The translations under genes were made by a program, and so were the position numbers. Below, one piece after another: positions 27,323 through 37,102 of a stretch of DNA of 64,000 bases. Location of the stretch: the NCBI RefSeq assembly GCF_024707485.1, contig NZ_CP102602.1, positions 1,488,001 to 1,552,000 of the forward strand. Direction: 5' to 3'. The notes under the pieces are model-generated. The model was not told the DNA's origin and searched no databases. It worked only from the letters and a program-made list of their open reading frames with translations. Within the stretch, counting starts at the first letter, position 1. Every line of letters starts with the position of its first letter. Origin of the DNA: Thermococcus thermotolerans (GTDB taxonomy: Archaea; Methanobacteriota_B; Thermococci; Thermococcales; Thermococcaceae).

Positions 27323-27742
27323 ATGGGATACACATTGGAAAAGCAAAAAAATGCCATCAAGAGATTATCAAAATCATCAATCATAGTGTCAGTACAATAT
27401 AAAGGGAGAACAATTAAGAATGTTGTCATTAAAAAGGTTCACTTTGATGTAACTCACTCTACAATCAAGGTTTTCTTTAATGTTAAGGACATAGAAAAAC
27501 TCAAACTATATCAGGGGAAATGGAAATTAGTTTATCAATACAAATACAGTATCAGTGTATCATTATATCCTTGGAGGTCTGGATTGCAATTGACAATACC
27601 CTCAAAAATTGTAGAGTTTCTCAATATGAATGAAAAATTAGTTATAGGTATAAAAACACACCCATCAAAAAATGAGATACATTTCTTTTTGTTCCCCAGA
27701 AAAATTGAGAAAAAGCTTCTAAAGATTATAACAAGAAGCTAA
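27323..27742 (+). CDS. Unknown element protein with an AbrB-like C-terminal stretch
   Basis: 139 residues, basic. LQLTIPSKIVEFLNMNEKLV (about 95-115) resembles the beta-hairpin 'IPxxI...L' core of swapped-hairpin AbrB-type DNA-binding domains. Two leftward genes at 42.2-43.2 kb have a similar plan. ATG 27323 lacks a clear ribosome binding site and follows the previous gene by 69 bp. Function unknown. Confidence 0.6.
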   Translation: MGYTLEKQKNAIKRLSKSSIIVSVQYKGRTIKNVVIKKVHFDVTHSTIKVFFNVKDIEKLKLYQGKWKLVYQYKYSISVSLYPWRSGLQLTIPSKIVEFLNMNEKLVIGIKTHPSKNEIHFFLFPRKIEKKLLKIITRS

Positions 27743-27782
27743 CCACTTTCAACATCCCCATTACCCAAACATTTGCACAAAG

Positions 27783-27791
27783 TATTTTAAA
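27783..27791 (+). promoter_or_regulatory. TATA box of the BREX operon, with a short leader ORF
   Basis: TATTTTAAA lies about 60 bp before the brxP ATG. Downstream, a 25-codon ORF (27813-27890, MIETLRYSVTSINGG...) has AGGTAGGGG upstream and overlaps the brxP start in another frame. brxP itself has no evident ribosome binding site, so translation of the leader ORF could control entry to brxP. Speculative. Confidence 0.4.
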
Positions 27792-27849
27792 GTGAGAGGT
27801 AGGGGTATTTTCATGATAGAAACATTAAGGTACTCAGTGACCAGTATCA

Positions 27850-30246
27850 ATGGGGGCCAAAGACATGTATGGAGTCACATGGCACTTTGAATCTGGGGGT
27901 ATAAAATTACTAAAAAAGAGTCTTGGAGACATCTCCCCTGATATCAGACCAGTGTTTTGGGAGGAACTTGACCTCCTAGGATTTAATGAATTTTGGGACT
28001 ATCCTCACTCTAATGAACCTCTTCTATGGGCTGTTGGGAGAGACTATTATTATCAGGGCAGAATAGTTGCCAAAGCTGTTGGAGGAGGGTTCTTCCATAG
28101 ACCTAAGTTAAAGGTAATAGAAACTGACCTTGCTCTAGAACCTGTAAATCTGGAAGAAATGTTAAAGGTCAACAAAGAAGTCCTGGACAAATTAATAAAC
28201 TCTACATTAGATTCTATTAGAAACATCTATCTCACAAATAAAGATAAGGTTGACCTAATGGCTGTGTCTTTTAGTGGGGGCAAAGATTCTACTGTACTTC
28301 TTGACTTAGTCCAGAGAGTAGTTCCCCCAACAGAATTTGTTGTTATATTCAATGACACTAACATGGAGCTAAGCCCTACTTATGAGTATGTGGAGATTAT
28401 AAAAAGGAGATACAAAAATCTGAATTTTAGGACTGCAAAAACAGACTTACCAGCTCCTGAAATGTGGAGAAAGATGGGACCCCCTTCCAGGGTGCACAGG
28501 TGGTGTTGTAGTGTCTATAAATCTGCCCCCACAATTAAACTCATTAGAAAGCTAGTAAACAAGGATACCCCAATATTGTTGTTATTTGATGGTGTCAGAA
28601 GTGATGAAAGCCAGAGAAGAACTGCTCTAGGAAAGCTGTTAAAAGAGAAAAACACACTTACATCTCAAGGCAAATATCTCATACAGAGAAATGTACATCC
28701 AATTTTATACTGGAACTCTGCAGAAGTATACCTCTATTTGTTATACAGGGATATCCCCCTTAACAGGCTATACAGATTGGGTCTAAGAAGAGTAGGTTGT
28801 GCAGTATGTCCTTTTGCTTCTCCTTGGAAAGAAACTATAATGGGATTGGCATTTACTACTGAAATACAACCATATCTTAAGATAATTGAGGACTATGCCA
28901 GAAACAAAGGCATAAAAGATGAGTCTGAGATTAAAGAGTTTATTGAAAAAGGCTACTGGAAAATGAGAATAGGAGGAAATGACCTAAAGAGAAAGGAAAA
29001 GGTCATAGTATCAACTTCTAATGACAAGACTTCAATTGTTATCTCAGACCCCAATGAAAAATTCTTTGAGTGGGCCAAAACACTGGGGGATATGGTAATC
29101 TCAAAGAATACATTTGTTTTAAAAGTTGAGAGTGAGATATACAGGTTTAATTGGAAAGAAGACATCACTAAAAATCAATTCATCATTGAGTATGCTAACA
29201 AGGAGATATCAGAAAAGCTTCAAAACCTCATTAAAATAGTAGCTTACAAAACTTCTGATTGTGTTCATTGTATGGTCTGTGAAGCAGTTTGTCCCACAAA
29301 TGCTATTGACATGAGTGAAGGAAAAGTTAAAATTAACAAAGAAAGATGTACTCATTGCTATACATGTCTCACATTTACAAACAGAGGATGTCTTGCTTCA
29401 GATTCACTAAGAGTTGATATGGAGGTCAAAAGTATGAAGAAAGATAAAGGCTTTGGCAGGTATAAAGGCTTTGGCATAAGAACTGAGTGGATTAGGGAGT
29501 TCTTTGACACCACTGAAGACTGGTGGAGCTCTCATACTTTGGGTCCTGAGCAATTCAAAGCAATGAAGCACTGGCTAAATGAAGCTGAGATAATCAAAGT
29601 CCAAAAAGGTAAATACACTATAACAAAGTTAGGTAGAGCATTAATTTCAATTGGAAGCTCAGACCTGTTTACATGGGGCATTATCTGGAACAATCTAGCA
29701 AAGAATTCTCCTCTAATTAAATGGTATCTTGAAAATCTGAAATGGAAAAGAACATACACTACAGAAGACATCTTTAACATCCTAGGTGAAGAATATGCCC
29801 AGAGAACAAAAAAGAACATCCTCAGCTCACTAAGAGAGATATTTGATAAGAGCCCCTTGGGAACTAAACTTGAATTGGGCATAGTGCTAAAACAGAAGAA
29901 CAAAATGATAGGCATTGCCAAACCAGGCTTAAACTTTGGAAATCTCAGTGAACTTCAGATTCAAATGCTAATTCTGTACTCACTATATAGATATGCTGAA
30001 GCTACAGAGAGATACAGCCTGACTATCTCAGAACTTTATGATACCACTCTCCCTGAGGGTCCATACAAGGTATTTGGGGTAGAGAGAGAACAACTAGAGA
30101 AAATATTGCATGGCCTAAGTGAAACCTTTGGGCATGAATGGATTAGAGTTGAAATAATTGCTGACCTTGACAACATATTCCTTTCACCCCAGAAAAACAG
30201 TAAGGATATAATCAATATCTACAAAGAGATGAAACAGAAGGCATGA
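27850..30246 (+). CDS. brxP: BrxP: PAPS reductase-like BREX type 4 protein with ferredoxin domain
   Basis: 798 residues. The PP-loop SFSGGKDSTVLLDLVQRV (near 140) marks an N-type ATP pyrophosphatase of the PAPS reductase/DndC kind. Cysteines in HRWCCSVYK and RRVGCAVCPFASPW could bind an Fe-S cluster. CVHCMVCEAVCPTNAID plus CTHCYTC (about 470-515) is a two-[4Fe-4S] ferredoxin domain. The last 260 residues (FGRYKGFGIRTEWIREFFD onward) look like DUF4007. In BREX type 4 this protein stands where PglX methylase is in type 1; sulfur chemistry on DNA has been proposed but I cannot show it here. ATG 27865 is an alternative start. Confidence 0.88.
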   Translation: MGAKDMYGVTWHFESGGIKLLKKSLGDISPDIRPVFWEELDLLGFNEFWDYPHSNEPLLWAVGRDYYYQGRIVAKAVGGGFFHRPKLKVIETDLALEPVNLEEMLKVNKEVLDKLINSTLDSIRNIYLTNKDKVDLMAVSFSGGKDSTVLLDLVQRVVPPTEFVVIFNDTNMELSPTYEYVEIIKRRYKNLNFRTAKTDLPAPEMWRKMGPPSRVHRWCCSVYKSAPTIKLIRKLVNKDTPILLLFDGVRSDESQRRTALGKLLKEKNTLTSQGKYLIQRNVHPILYWNSAEVYLYLLYRDIPLNRLYRLGLRRVGCAVCPFASPWKETIMGLAFTTEIQPYLKIIEDYARNKGIKDESEIKEFIEKGYWKMRIGGNDLKRKEKVIVSTSNDKTSIVISDPNEKFFEWAKTLGDMVISKNTFVLKVESEIYRFNWKEDITKNQFIIEYANKEISEKLQNLIKIVAYKTSDCVHCMVCEAVCPTNAIDMSEGKVKINKERCTHCYTCLTFTNRGCLASDSLRVDMEVKSMKKDKGFGRYKGFGIRTEWIREFFDTTEDWWSSHTLGPEQFKAMKHWLNEAEIIKVQKGKYTITKLGRALISIGSSDLFTWGIIWNNLAKNSPLIKWYLENLKWKRTYTTEDIFNILGEEYAQRTKKNILSSLREIFDKSPLGTKLELGIVLKQKNKMIGIAKPGLNFGNLSELQIQMLILYSLYRYAEATERYSLTISELYDTTLPEGPYKVFGVEREQLEKILHGLSETFGHEWIRVEIIADLDNIFLSPQKNSKDIINIYKEMKQKA

Positions 30247-30337
30247 CTTCCCTTAATTTGACTTTATGAATCATCAAAAGGATTAAAAAGATGTTAAGGG
30301 TTAATCACCAAGAGAGCAAAAGAAGGGTGAAGGTAAT

Positions 30338-33300
30338 ATGGAGCCCCAAACATATGCTAAATACATTGAAATTGATGAAAATTTTGTAGCTGTTTTTGGA
30401 GAAGAAGTTGACAAGAAAAACAAAGACATGTGGAAAACATTCATACCCCATTCAAGATTCTATGAGATGTTATGGAAACTTCTTCCAAGTTTAAATAGAG
30501 AAGGGTCTGAACCTAAGCCATTGTGGATATTTGGTGCATATGGAACTGGAAAAACCCATGCAGCTTTTGTAATTAAACATCTATTATCAGATGACATTAA
30601 TGATGTTATGGGTTATCTCTCAAAATATGAGATACCCAGCAATTTAAGGGACAAACTGCTTGAGCTTAGAGAAAACAACAAAATCTTGGTGGTTTACAAT
30701 TATGGGTCAAGTGATATAACCTCTGAAAGAAAGCTTCTTCTTGTGTTGCAAGATAGAATCCAAAAAGAACTAAAGAGGATAGTCAAAGAACAAAATACTG
30801 ATAAGCCCTTCATTACAAAGACTGAAATTGAACTGCTAAAAGAAAGACTAGAAGATACAGTGATTAACTGGGATGAATTCATAAAAAAACATGAAGAATT
30901 CTATGAAATGGGAATTGAAAGCAAAGAGGATATCCTTGAGAAGTTAAACCAAGAAGAGATTGATATAGATTTTGTTGAGTATTTAATTGAATCTCTTGAA
31001 GAAGATGGAATAAGCCCATCCTCTAATAGATTCAATGTTGAGACTTTTGTTAACTGGCTAAAAGAGATATTTGAGAGTGGAATAGTGTCTAGGATAGTAT
31101 TCATATGGGATGAATTTTCAGACTTCTTTAACCAAGACCATCCTCCCTTGACAACACTCCAAAAACTTGCTGAGATTACAAAATCAATACCATTTTACTT
31201 GATTCTCATAACACATAGACATCCCAACCAGTTCAAAAGTGCCAGAGTAGATGACATTCAAAAAATCCAAGCCAGATTCAATCTTATTCACTATTACATG
31301 GAACCTGTGACAATCTATCAATTAATGTCAAATGTAATACAGCCAAAGAACTCTGAAGAATGGAAGAAATTTGTGAAACAACAATGGGAACAGTTATCAA
31401 TGTATTACTATCTTGAAGATGAAGTCATGAAGCTAATCTCTGAAGAGAAAAATGCAAATTTGAAGGATATGAAGAAACTATTCCCAATACATCCATACTC
31501 TGTTTATCTGGCAGCTAGGATTTCACAACATATTGGCTCATATCAAAGAACACTCTTTAAATTCTTGAAAGGAGGAGAAAAAGCTGAGACTGTATCCTTT
31601 AGAAAATTTATCAATGAATATCCAAAAGGGATGTGGTACCTCCTAACTCCTGACTTCTTATGGGAATATTTCTTTGTATCAAATGAGGGCATCCACATAT
31701 TCCACCAAGACATTGTAGAGATTATCAACTATTGGGATACATGGAAAGATAAATTATCAGAAGAAGAGCTAAAAGTGTTCAATGTCATAATGATGCTAAG
31801 TGCATTAATGAAGAGAGTTTCTTCTGTACCATTACTTAAGCCCTCTAGAGAAGCCCTTAAAGTGGCATTTTCCGGAACTCCCTTATATCTGAAGCTTCAA
31901 GAAGTTATTAATTCTCTAATGAAAAAAGGAATCATAGCAAGTATAGGGGATGAATTCATCTTACCTTACATGGGACAAATTGACATAAGCAATATTGAGG
32001 CACCAAGATTTAGTTTATTTATCAAAAACAATGAAGCTATTTTATCCAAGGTTAAACAATTAGTAACTTTAGGAAAAGAAAGACTCTCAGTCAGATTCAA
32101 TGCCAAAAATCAAGATATCCCTGTTATTCCAGTTGAAGACTTGGCACTTATGAGAACTCCAAATATCAAAAAAGAACCATATCAGTTGAATGTCATATTT
32201 GGTGTTATGAAAGAAGAGACCCCTCTTTCAGAGATTAAAGAAAAATTGACAAAGATAGCACAGAACTATCCAAATACTGTGTTCATTGTGTCACTATCTG
32301 AACTGGGTGACAAAAACTGGGAAGAAATAGAATTAAACTATAAACATCAGAAAGCACATGAGAAAGCAAATAGGTTTAAAGAAGCAGAGTACTTTAAGAA
32401 GAACATTGACTTCATTGTTGATAAGTGGATGAGCAACATTGAAAATGGAAGATTCCTTGTAGTTTCTCTACTTGAAAATGGCACTGAGAAAGAGTTGATG
32501 GTTGAAGATAACATTTACACAGCCAAAGCATTGTCCTCAGTTCTCAACTCAATTATAAAGAAAGTGTTCAATCATGGACTGGATGAATGGATTAAAAATG
32601 ACACTCTCTGGAGATATGAGAAAAGACCTGAAGCAATTATTAAAAGAACACTAAAAGCATTCCCCCAGCTTGGAAAAGGACAAACTAGAGAGATTTACAA
32701 TCTGCTGGTAGATACCTGGAGAATTGTGGATATACAGGGAGAGTTCATACCTGAAGAGTGCAACCCACAAAAAATACCAGTATGTGCAATGAGAAGAAGA
32801 ATCAAGGAACTATTCCCAGAGACTGAAGAGAGAGTCTCATTATTCCTGTTGTGGGATGAATTGACCAAACCTCCATTTGGGTTGTATCCTTCAAAAATTG
32901 GGGGGATAATATTTGCATTGTTATTAAAAGAATTCAGCAAAGGTTATTATTACACAGATGGAATAAATGATGGGGAGCTAGATGTTGGTACCTTGGGAGA
33001 TTTGATAACTGAAACAATTACTAAGAGGAAAGAATTCTTCATACAAAGACTAAGTTATGAGCAGAGAAGATTCTCTGAGTTATTAAAAGAGATTTTTACT
33101 TTGGATACAGAGTCAAAATATCCCAGAACAGCAATAATAGATGTAAGATTCAAAATCAAGTCCACATTGAAGTATCCTATATGGGCAATAAAATATGGTC
33201 CCTTCAAACTAACAGAGGAAGAAGAAGTCCTTATTGATGTCTTGGATTTTGTAATCAAAAATGAAGAAATTGACAAGCAGGGCACCCAATTACCCAAGGG

Positions 33301-34690
33301 AATTGAAGAACCAATCAAAGACATTGTATATACACTAGATGGACCTGCACAGGATTTAAAAGAAAAATTAAGATATGCCTCTAACCATCCAGAATATTAT
33401 CAGAAAGGATTCTTCAACTTCATACTCAGGAGCCTAACCTCTAATACAATAGAGGGGGAACTAAATAGTGAACAGGGACTAAAAAGAGCACAATTTTATC
33501 AGAAGCTTGAAGACAAAATAAGAGAACTTCTTCAGGAAGAGCCATGGGCATGGAGAGAAGAAGAAGTCAAAAAGGTAATCCAAATCCTTGAGTATGAGAT
33601 TCTTCTAACTAGAGAGCTCTCAAAAGTATTGCACATTAGCAAGGAAGTTATGTTCTTGGAGGACTTAATAGAGAACCTAAAAGAGAAACTACAAAACCTT
33701 GAACTGCTACCTCTCTGGATGTATGAATACCATCCCCAGCTAGTGGAGAAACCCAATCCAGACATCATAGCAATATTGAGAGCATTGTCCCAAATAGTAT
33801 CAATACAAGATGCAGTGAAGGTCAGACAGAAATTTGAATTTGGAATATTATATGAGAAAATCCCCCAAAATGCCAAACAAATTGAAGAAATATTAGATGA
33901 CAAAATGGAGGTTTTAAAATCTTGGGTATCAAGTAAACTAGGTGAAGAGATTGACAGAGAGATTCTCAATGAAATTATGGAAGAAATCAGAGGGATAGTC
34001 AAAGATAGGGGGCCAGAGAAAGTCAGTGAAGAAAGCCTTGTAATAAAAGTTAGAACTGTCATAACTAGGGCAAGGAAGACCAAAATAAAGAAAGAAATTG
34101 AAGACTCCCTCATCAAAATTATTGGCACAAGTGACATAAGAGAATTCCTGAGAACAAAAATGATTCCTGTTGAGCTAATTAAGTATCTTCCAGGAGTTCC
34201 TGAAAATGTGGCAAATAATGTTGAAAACTTAGTTAGAGCACTACTGGAATTCAGGAATATTGATTCAGAAAACAGGCTTACAGAGATAAAGACACTAATT
34301 GAGACATACTCCTCAGAACTCAGTCTTCTTTCTAAAGAAGACATACATTACAAGATTTTCAGAAGTTTCTTTGGGGAAGATTGGATTGAAGGACTGTTAA
34401 CTAAACATGACTTTGCAGATATGCTAAATGACATGAAACTCAAATTAGGGGAGAATGTGGAAAAATGGACAACAAAACAGATTAGAGACTTTTACAAAGA
34501 ATGGGTCAGGGAGAAATACAAGGAAGAAATGTATGATAGGATTCAACAGATAATTCATGCACTACCACCAGAAGAACTCAAAGAGCTTGTTACACTTATT
34601 ATCAAAGATGACCCAGGAGTTGGACTCAAAATTGCAAAATTAATTAGAAAGTATCAGGGTGAGTCAAATGGAGAATACTCTCAAAGTTAA
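30338..34690 (+). CDS. brxC: BrxC/PglY: large BREX P-loop ATPase
   Basis: 1450 residues. Walker A is GAYGTGKTHAAF (near 67) and Walker B is RIVFIWDEFSDFF (near 250), followed by ITHRHPNQF, as in the BrxC/PglY ATPase. The remainder is helical and charged, with no other motif I can name. GGGTGAAGG precedes the ATG. It is the second gene of the brxP-brxC-pglZ-brxL run and overlaps pglZ by 23 bp. Length is in the usual range (about 1200-1500). The only CpG I found in the element lies in this gene, at 31873. Confidence 0.88.
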   Translation: MEPQTYAKYIEIDENFVAVFGEEVDKKNKDMWKTFIPHSRFYEMLWKLLPSLNREGSEPKPLWIFGAYGTGKTHAAFVIKHLLSDDINDVMGYLSKYEIPSNLRDKLLELRENNKILVVYNYGSSDITSERKLLLVLQDRIQKELKRIVKEQNTDKPFITKTEIELLKERLEDTVINWDEFIKKHEEFYEMGIESKEDILEKLNQEEIDIDFVEYLIESLEEDGISPSSNRFNVETFVNWLKEIFESGIVSRIVFIWDEFSDFFNQDHPPLTTLQKLAEITKSIPFYLILITHRHPNQFKSARVDDIQKIQARFNLIHYYMEPVTIYQLMSNVIQPKNSEEWKKFVKQQWEQLSMYYYLEDEVMKLISEEKNANLKDMKKLFPIHPYSVYLAARISQHIGSYQRTLFKFLKGGEKAETVSFRKFINEYPKGMWYLLTPDFLWEYFFVSNEGIHIFHQDIVEIINYWDTWKDKLSEEELKVFNVIMMLSALMKRVSSVPLLKPSREALKVAFSGTPLYLKLQEVINSLMKKGIIASIGDEFILPYMGQIDISNIEAPRFSLFIKNNEAILSKVKQLVTLGKERLSVRFNAKNQDIPVIPVEDLALMRTPNIKKEPYQLNVIFGVMKEETPLSEIKEKLTKIAQNYPNTVFIVSLSELGDKNWEEIELNYKHQKAHEKANRFKEAEYFKKNIDFIVDKWMSNIENGRFLVVSLLENGTEKELMVEDNIYTAKALSSVLNSIIKKVFNHGLDEWIKNDTLWRYEKRPEAIIKRTLKAFPQLGKGQTREIYNLLVDTWRIVDIQGEFIPEECNPQKIPVCAMRRRIKELFPETEERVSLFLLWDELTKPPFGLYPSKIGGIIFALLLKEFSKGYYYTDGINDGELDVGTLGDLITETITKRKEFFIQRLSYEQRRFSELLKEIFTLDTESKYPRTAIIDVRFKIKSTLKYPIWAIKYGPFKLTEEEEVLIDVLDFVIKNEEIDKQGTQLPKGIEEPIKDIVYTLDGPAQDLKEKLRYASNHPEYYQKGFFNFILRSLTSNTIEGELNSEQGLKRAQFYQKLEDKIRELLQEEPWAWREEEVKKVIQILEYEILLTRELSKVLHISKEVMFLEDLIENLKEKLQNLELLPLWMYEYHPQLVEKPNPDIIAILRALSQIVSIQDAVKVRQKFEFGILYEKIPQNAKQIEEILDDKMEVLKSWVSSKLGEEIDREILNEIMEEIRGIVKDRGPEKVSEESLVIKVRTVITRARKTKIKKEIEDSLIKIIGTSDIREFLRTKMIPVELIKYLPGVPENVANNVENLVRALLEFRNIDSENRLTEIKTLIETYSSELSLLSKEDIHYKIFRSFFGEDWIEGLLTKHDFADMLNDMKLKLGENVEKWTTKQIRDFYKEWVREKYKEEMYDRIQQIIHALPPEELKELVTLIIKDDPGVGLKIAKLIRKYQGESNGEYSQS

Positions 34691-37091
34691 TTTTTCAGAA
34701 TTAATTCCTCTGCTCAGGGAAGAACAGGAACACCCATCATATCAAGGGTATCTTGGAGGTAGATTTCCAACTAAGATTATTTATACTGATGATTATTATA
34801 CCTATGTCCAAATTGTTAAGGGAATAACAGAAAAGTTTAACCCCATCCAAGTTCACTTGTCAGAATATTGTACAAAAAGAGACACTCTTCCAGATATCCA
34901 TAAAGCAATAACTGAAATTAAAGATGAACTAAAAAAAGGAGAGAACTCATTGCTACTGACTTCACTTAGTGAAGTTATCAGACTGAATAAAAGGAAAGGA
35001 ACTAAGGGTTACCACCCAGTGCATCTCCTGAGTAGGATACACTCAATTGAAGTTACCCCATATACCCAAAGCAGACTTTGGGTGGTTCTGTTTGGTGTAT
35101 CTTCTTTTGTGCAAGAATATTGGAAAAACTCACAAGATACAAGAAAAGTCCCTCCAATCTATGTGCCCCCAATTTTTCCAGAAGAAAAAAAGAAACCTAA
35201 GATTTGTATCACCAAAGACAACACAGTGATGACTTTAGCCCAAGACCTGGGAAAAAATAAAATCTTGCCTGTTACTGGATACAGAGAATATCTGAGTTTG
35301 TATGAAAGTATACCCTCTTTGGAGATGTTGATGTCAGCTAAAATTCTCTTAACAGGATCCAAGATACTATCTAAATACTTGGAAAAGGGAGACTTTCCTG
35401 GAATTGATATTGAACACATCTCTACATTAAAAGATGTTGCAGAGAAGATTCTGAGCATTAATATACCTTTTGAATATTCTCATGATGAGTTGAAGTTTTG
35501 GAAAGAGTTACTAAGAGAACTAAATAAGTTAAAGATTCCTGATATTGTGGAATACCTAAAAACAACATTCAACATAAAAGAGTTCTCATGGACCCATCTA
35601 CTGAAACAATGGAAATCAAGTACTGATTACAAGAGATGGTTAATCTTCAACTGGATGAGACTCAATGTAAACTTAATTGATAATCAATATCTTAAACTTG
35701 TACTGAACAACAAAGCTATCAATTATGCATCATTTGAAAAGAGTATTTGGGTATATCCTCTAGAGAGAAAACTAACACTAAACCTTTCTGAAATAAAAGA
35801 GAGGAAAGAAGTTATTATGTTAATGGACCTAACACCTCCTCAAGAATTCTTTATCTTGCTTGAAGATACAGATAACCCAATTCAAAAGTTATCAGTACTA
35901 CTTGGAACTAAAAAGGAAGATAAGATACAAATTATTCTATCAGTCAGAGATGCCATAAAGAGAGGTATCTCTTTAGAAAAGACACTAAGAATACTACAAA
36001 TAACATTTCCAGACCTTTATCATTACATTGCATTCATAAACAACCCAGAAATCCCTGAGAGAGTTCAAGAGTACTTTAGAGAATACATTCTCTCCAAAGT
36101 GTTGAATGAGCCAAGTGACAAACTTCTTAGACTTCAGAGGGAATTTAATAGAGATAATCTACATACCAAGTTCAAACACAGGAATTCTGTTATTTCTGAA
36201 CTATTGTCTCCACCAATAGTCTTTATTGATGGATTGGGGGTTGAGTGGAGTGGATTACTTAAGTGGTACTTAGAAAAACATTTCACTAATCATGATATCA
36301 GAATAACATTTGCAAAAGCTAGTATGCCAACTACAACTGAATTCAACAAGTTGCTAGGGGACAAGACAATAATTCTAACTAGAGACCTTGATATTGTGCT
36401 GCATAGTAAAGAATATCCAGAAAATATTATTGAGGAAATAGAGACAATCAAAGAGATAATACAAAACAAAATCTCCAAGCTAAAAGGCAAAAAATTCATA
36501 ATAACTTCTGACCATGGAGCCACCCAATTTAATGGGTACATTAAAGACAGGATTAAACTACCATCTTCAATTCAAGGACAGCATAAAAGAGATGGTAGAT
36601 ACTTTGTAATAACTGAAATTAATTCACTGGAAGATATTGATAATACACCAGAGTATTTAGTAGAGATAAAAGAAGACAAAAAAATATATTTGATATCCAG
36701 AACATATAAGGTATTCCCTGGTGGAAAAAGAAGTATCACAGAGACTCATGGGGGAGCCACCCCAGAAGAACTTATTGTACCAGTTATATTTGTCAGCCCC
36801 CTTTCAGAAGCTCCTGCAAAAGTTAGGGTTATGAAAAAAATAGTTAGACTTGTGAAACCTATATTAGAAGTGAAAATTGAAAGCCTATATGGTCTAAATG
36901 AAGTGATATTAAGAATAGATGGAAGAGACATAAAAGGAGAAACAAAAACAGGGAACTTATGGAAGTTCAATCTAAGAAAACTCAAACTTAGGCCTGGAAA
37001 GTACAAAGGAACTCTGATATCTGGAGATAAGAAAATTGGTGAAGTTGAATTTGAGATTAGGGGTGGTCTTGAAGAAGAAGAGTTAATTTAG
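34668..37091 (+). CDS. pglZ: PglZ: alkaline phosphatase-superfamily BREX protein
   Basis: 807 residues from ATG 34668 (AGGGTGA 5 bp upstream, inside brxC; a GTG at 34659 is in the same frame). The C-terminal half holds the PglZ-type metal-binding motifs: PIVFIDGLGVEW (near 517), IITSDHGATQF (near 612) and ETHGGATPEELIVPVIF (near 690). The order D, then DHG, then THGG matches the alkaline phosphatase fold of PglZ, the marker gene of BREX. A beta-sandwich-like tail ends in EFEIRGG. The overlap with brxC implies coupled translation. Confidence 0.92.
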   Translation: MENTLKVNFSELIPLLREEQEHPSYQGYLGGRFPTKIIYTDDYYTYVQIVKGITEKFNPIQVHLSEYCTKRDTLPDIHKAITEIKDELKKGENSLLLTSLSEVIRLNKRKGTKGYHPVHLLSRIHSIEVTPYTQSRLWVVLFGVSSFVQEYWKNSQDTRKVPPIYVPPIFPEEKKKPKICITKDNTVMTLAQDLGKNKILPVTGYREYLSLYESIPSLEMLMSAKILLTGSKILSKYLEKGDFPGIDIEHISTLKDVAEKILSINIPFEYSHDELKFWKELLRELNKLKIPDIVEYLKTTFNIKEFSWTHLLKQWKSSTDYKRWLIFNWMRLNVNLIDNQYLKLVLNNKAINYASFEKSIWVYPLERKLTLNLSEIKERKEVIMLMDLTPPQEFFILLEDTDNPIQKLSVLLGTKKEDKIQIILSVRDAIKRGISLEKTLRILQITFPDLYHYIAFINNPEIPERVQEYFREYILSKVLNEPSDKLLRLQREFNRDNLHTKFKHRNSVISELLSPPIVFIDGLGVEWSGLLKWYLEKHFTNHDIRITFAKASMPTTTEFNKLLGDKTIILTRDLDIVLHSKEYPENIIEEIETIKEIIQNKISKLKGKKFIITSDHGATQFNGYIKDRIKLPSSIQGQHKRDGRYFVITEINSLEDIDNTPEYLVEIKEDKKIYLISRTYKVFPGGKRSITETHGGATPEELIVPVIFVSPLSEAPAKVRVMKKIVRLVKPILEVKIESLYGLNEVILRIDGRDIKGETKTGNLWKFNLRKLKLRPGKYKGTLISGDKKIGEVEFEIRGGLEEEELI

Positions 37092-37102
37092 GAGGGACCC
37101 AA

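Noticed and set aside
31873-31874. The single CpG as a mark of a recent insertion in brxC
   Set aside because: One CpG in an uninterrupted conserved-looking frame is more simply a recent point change.
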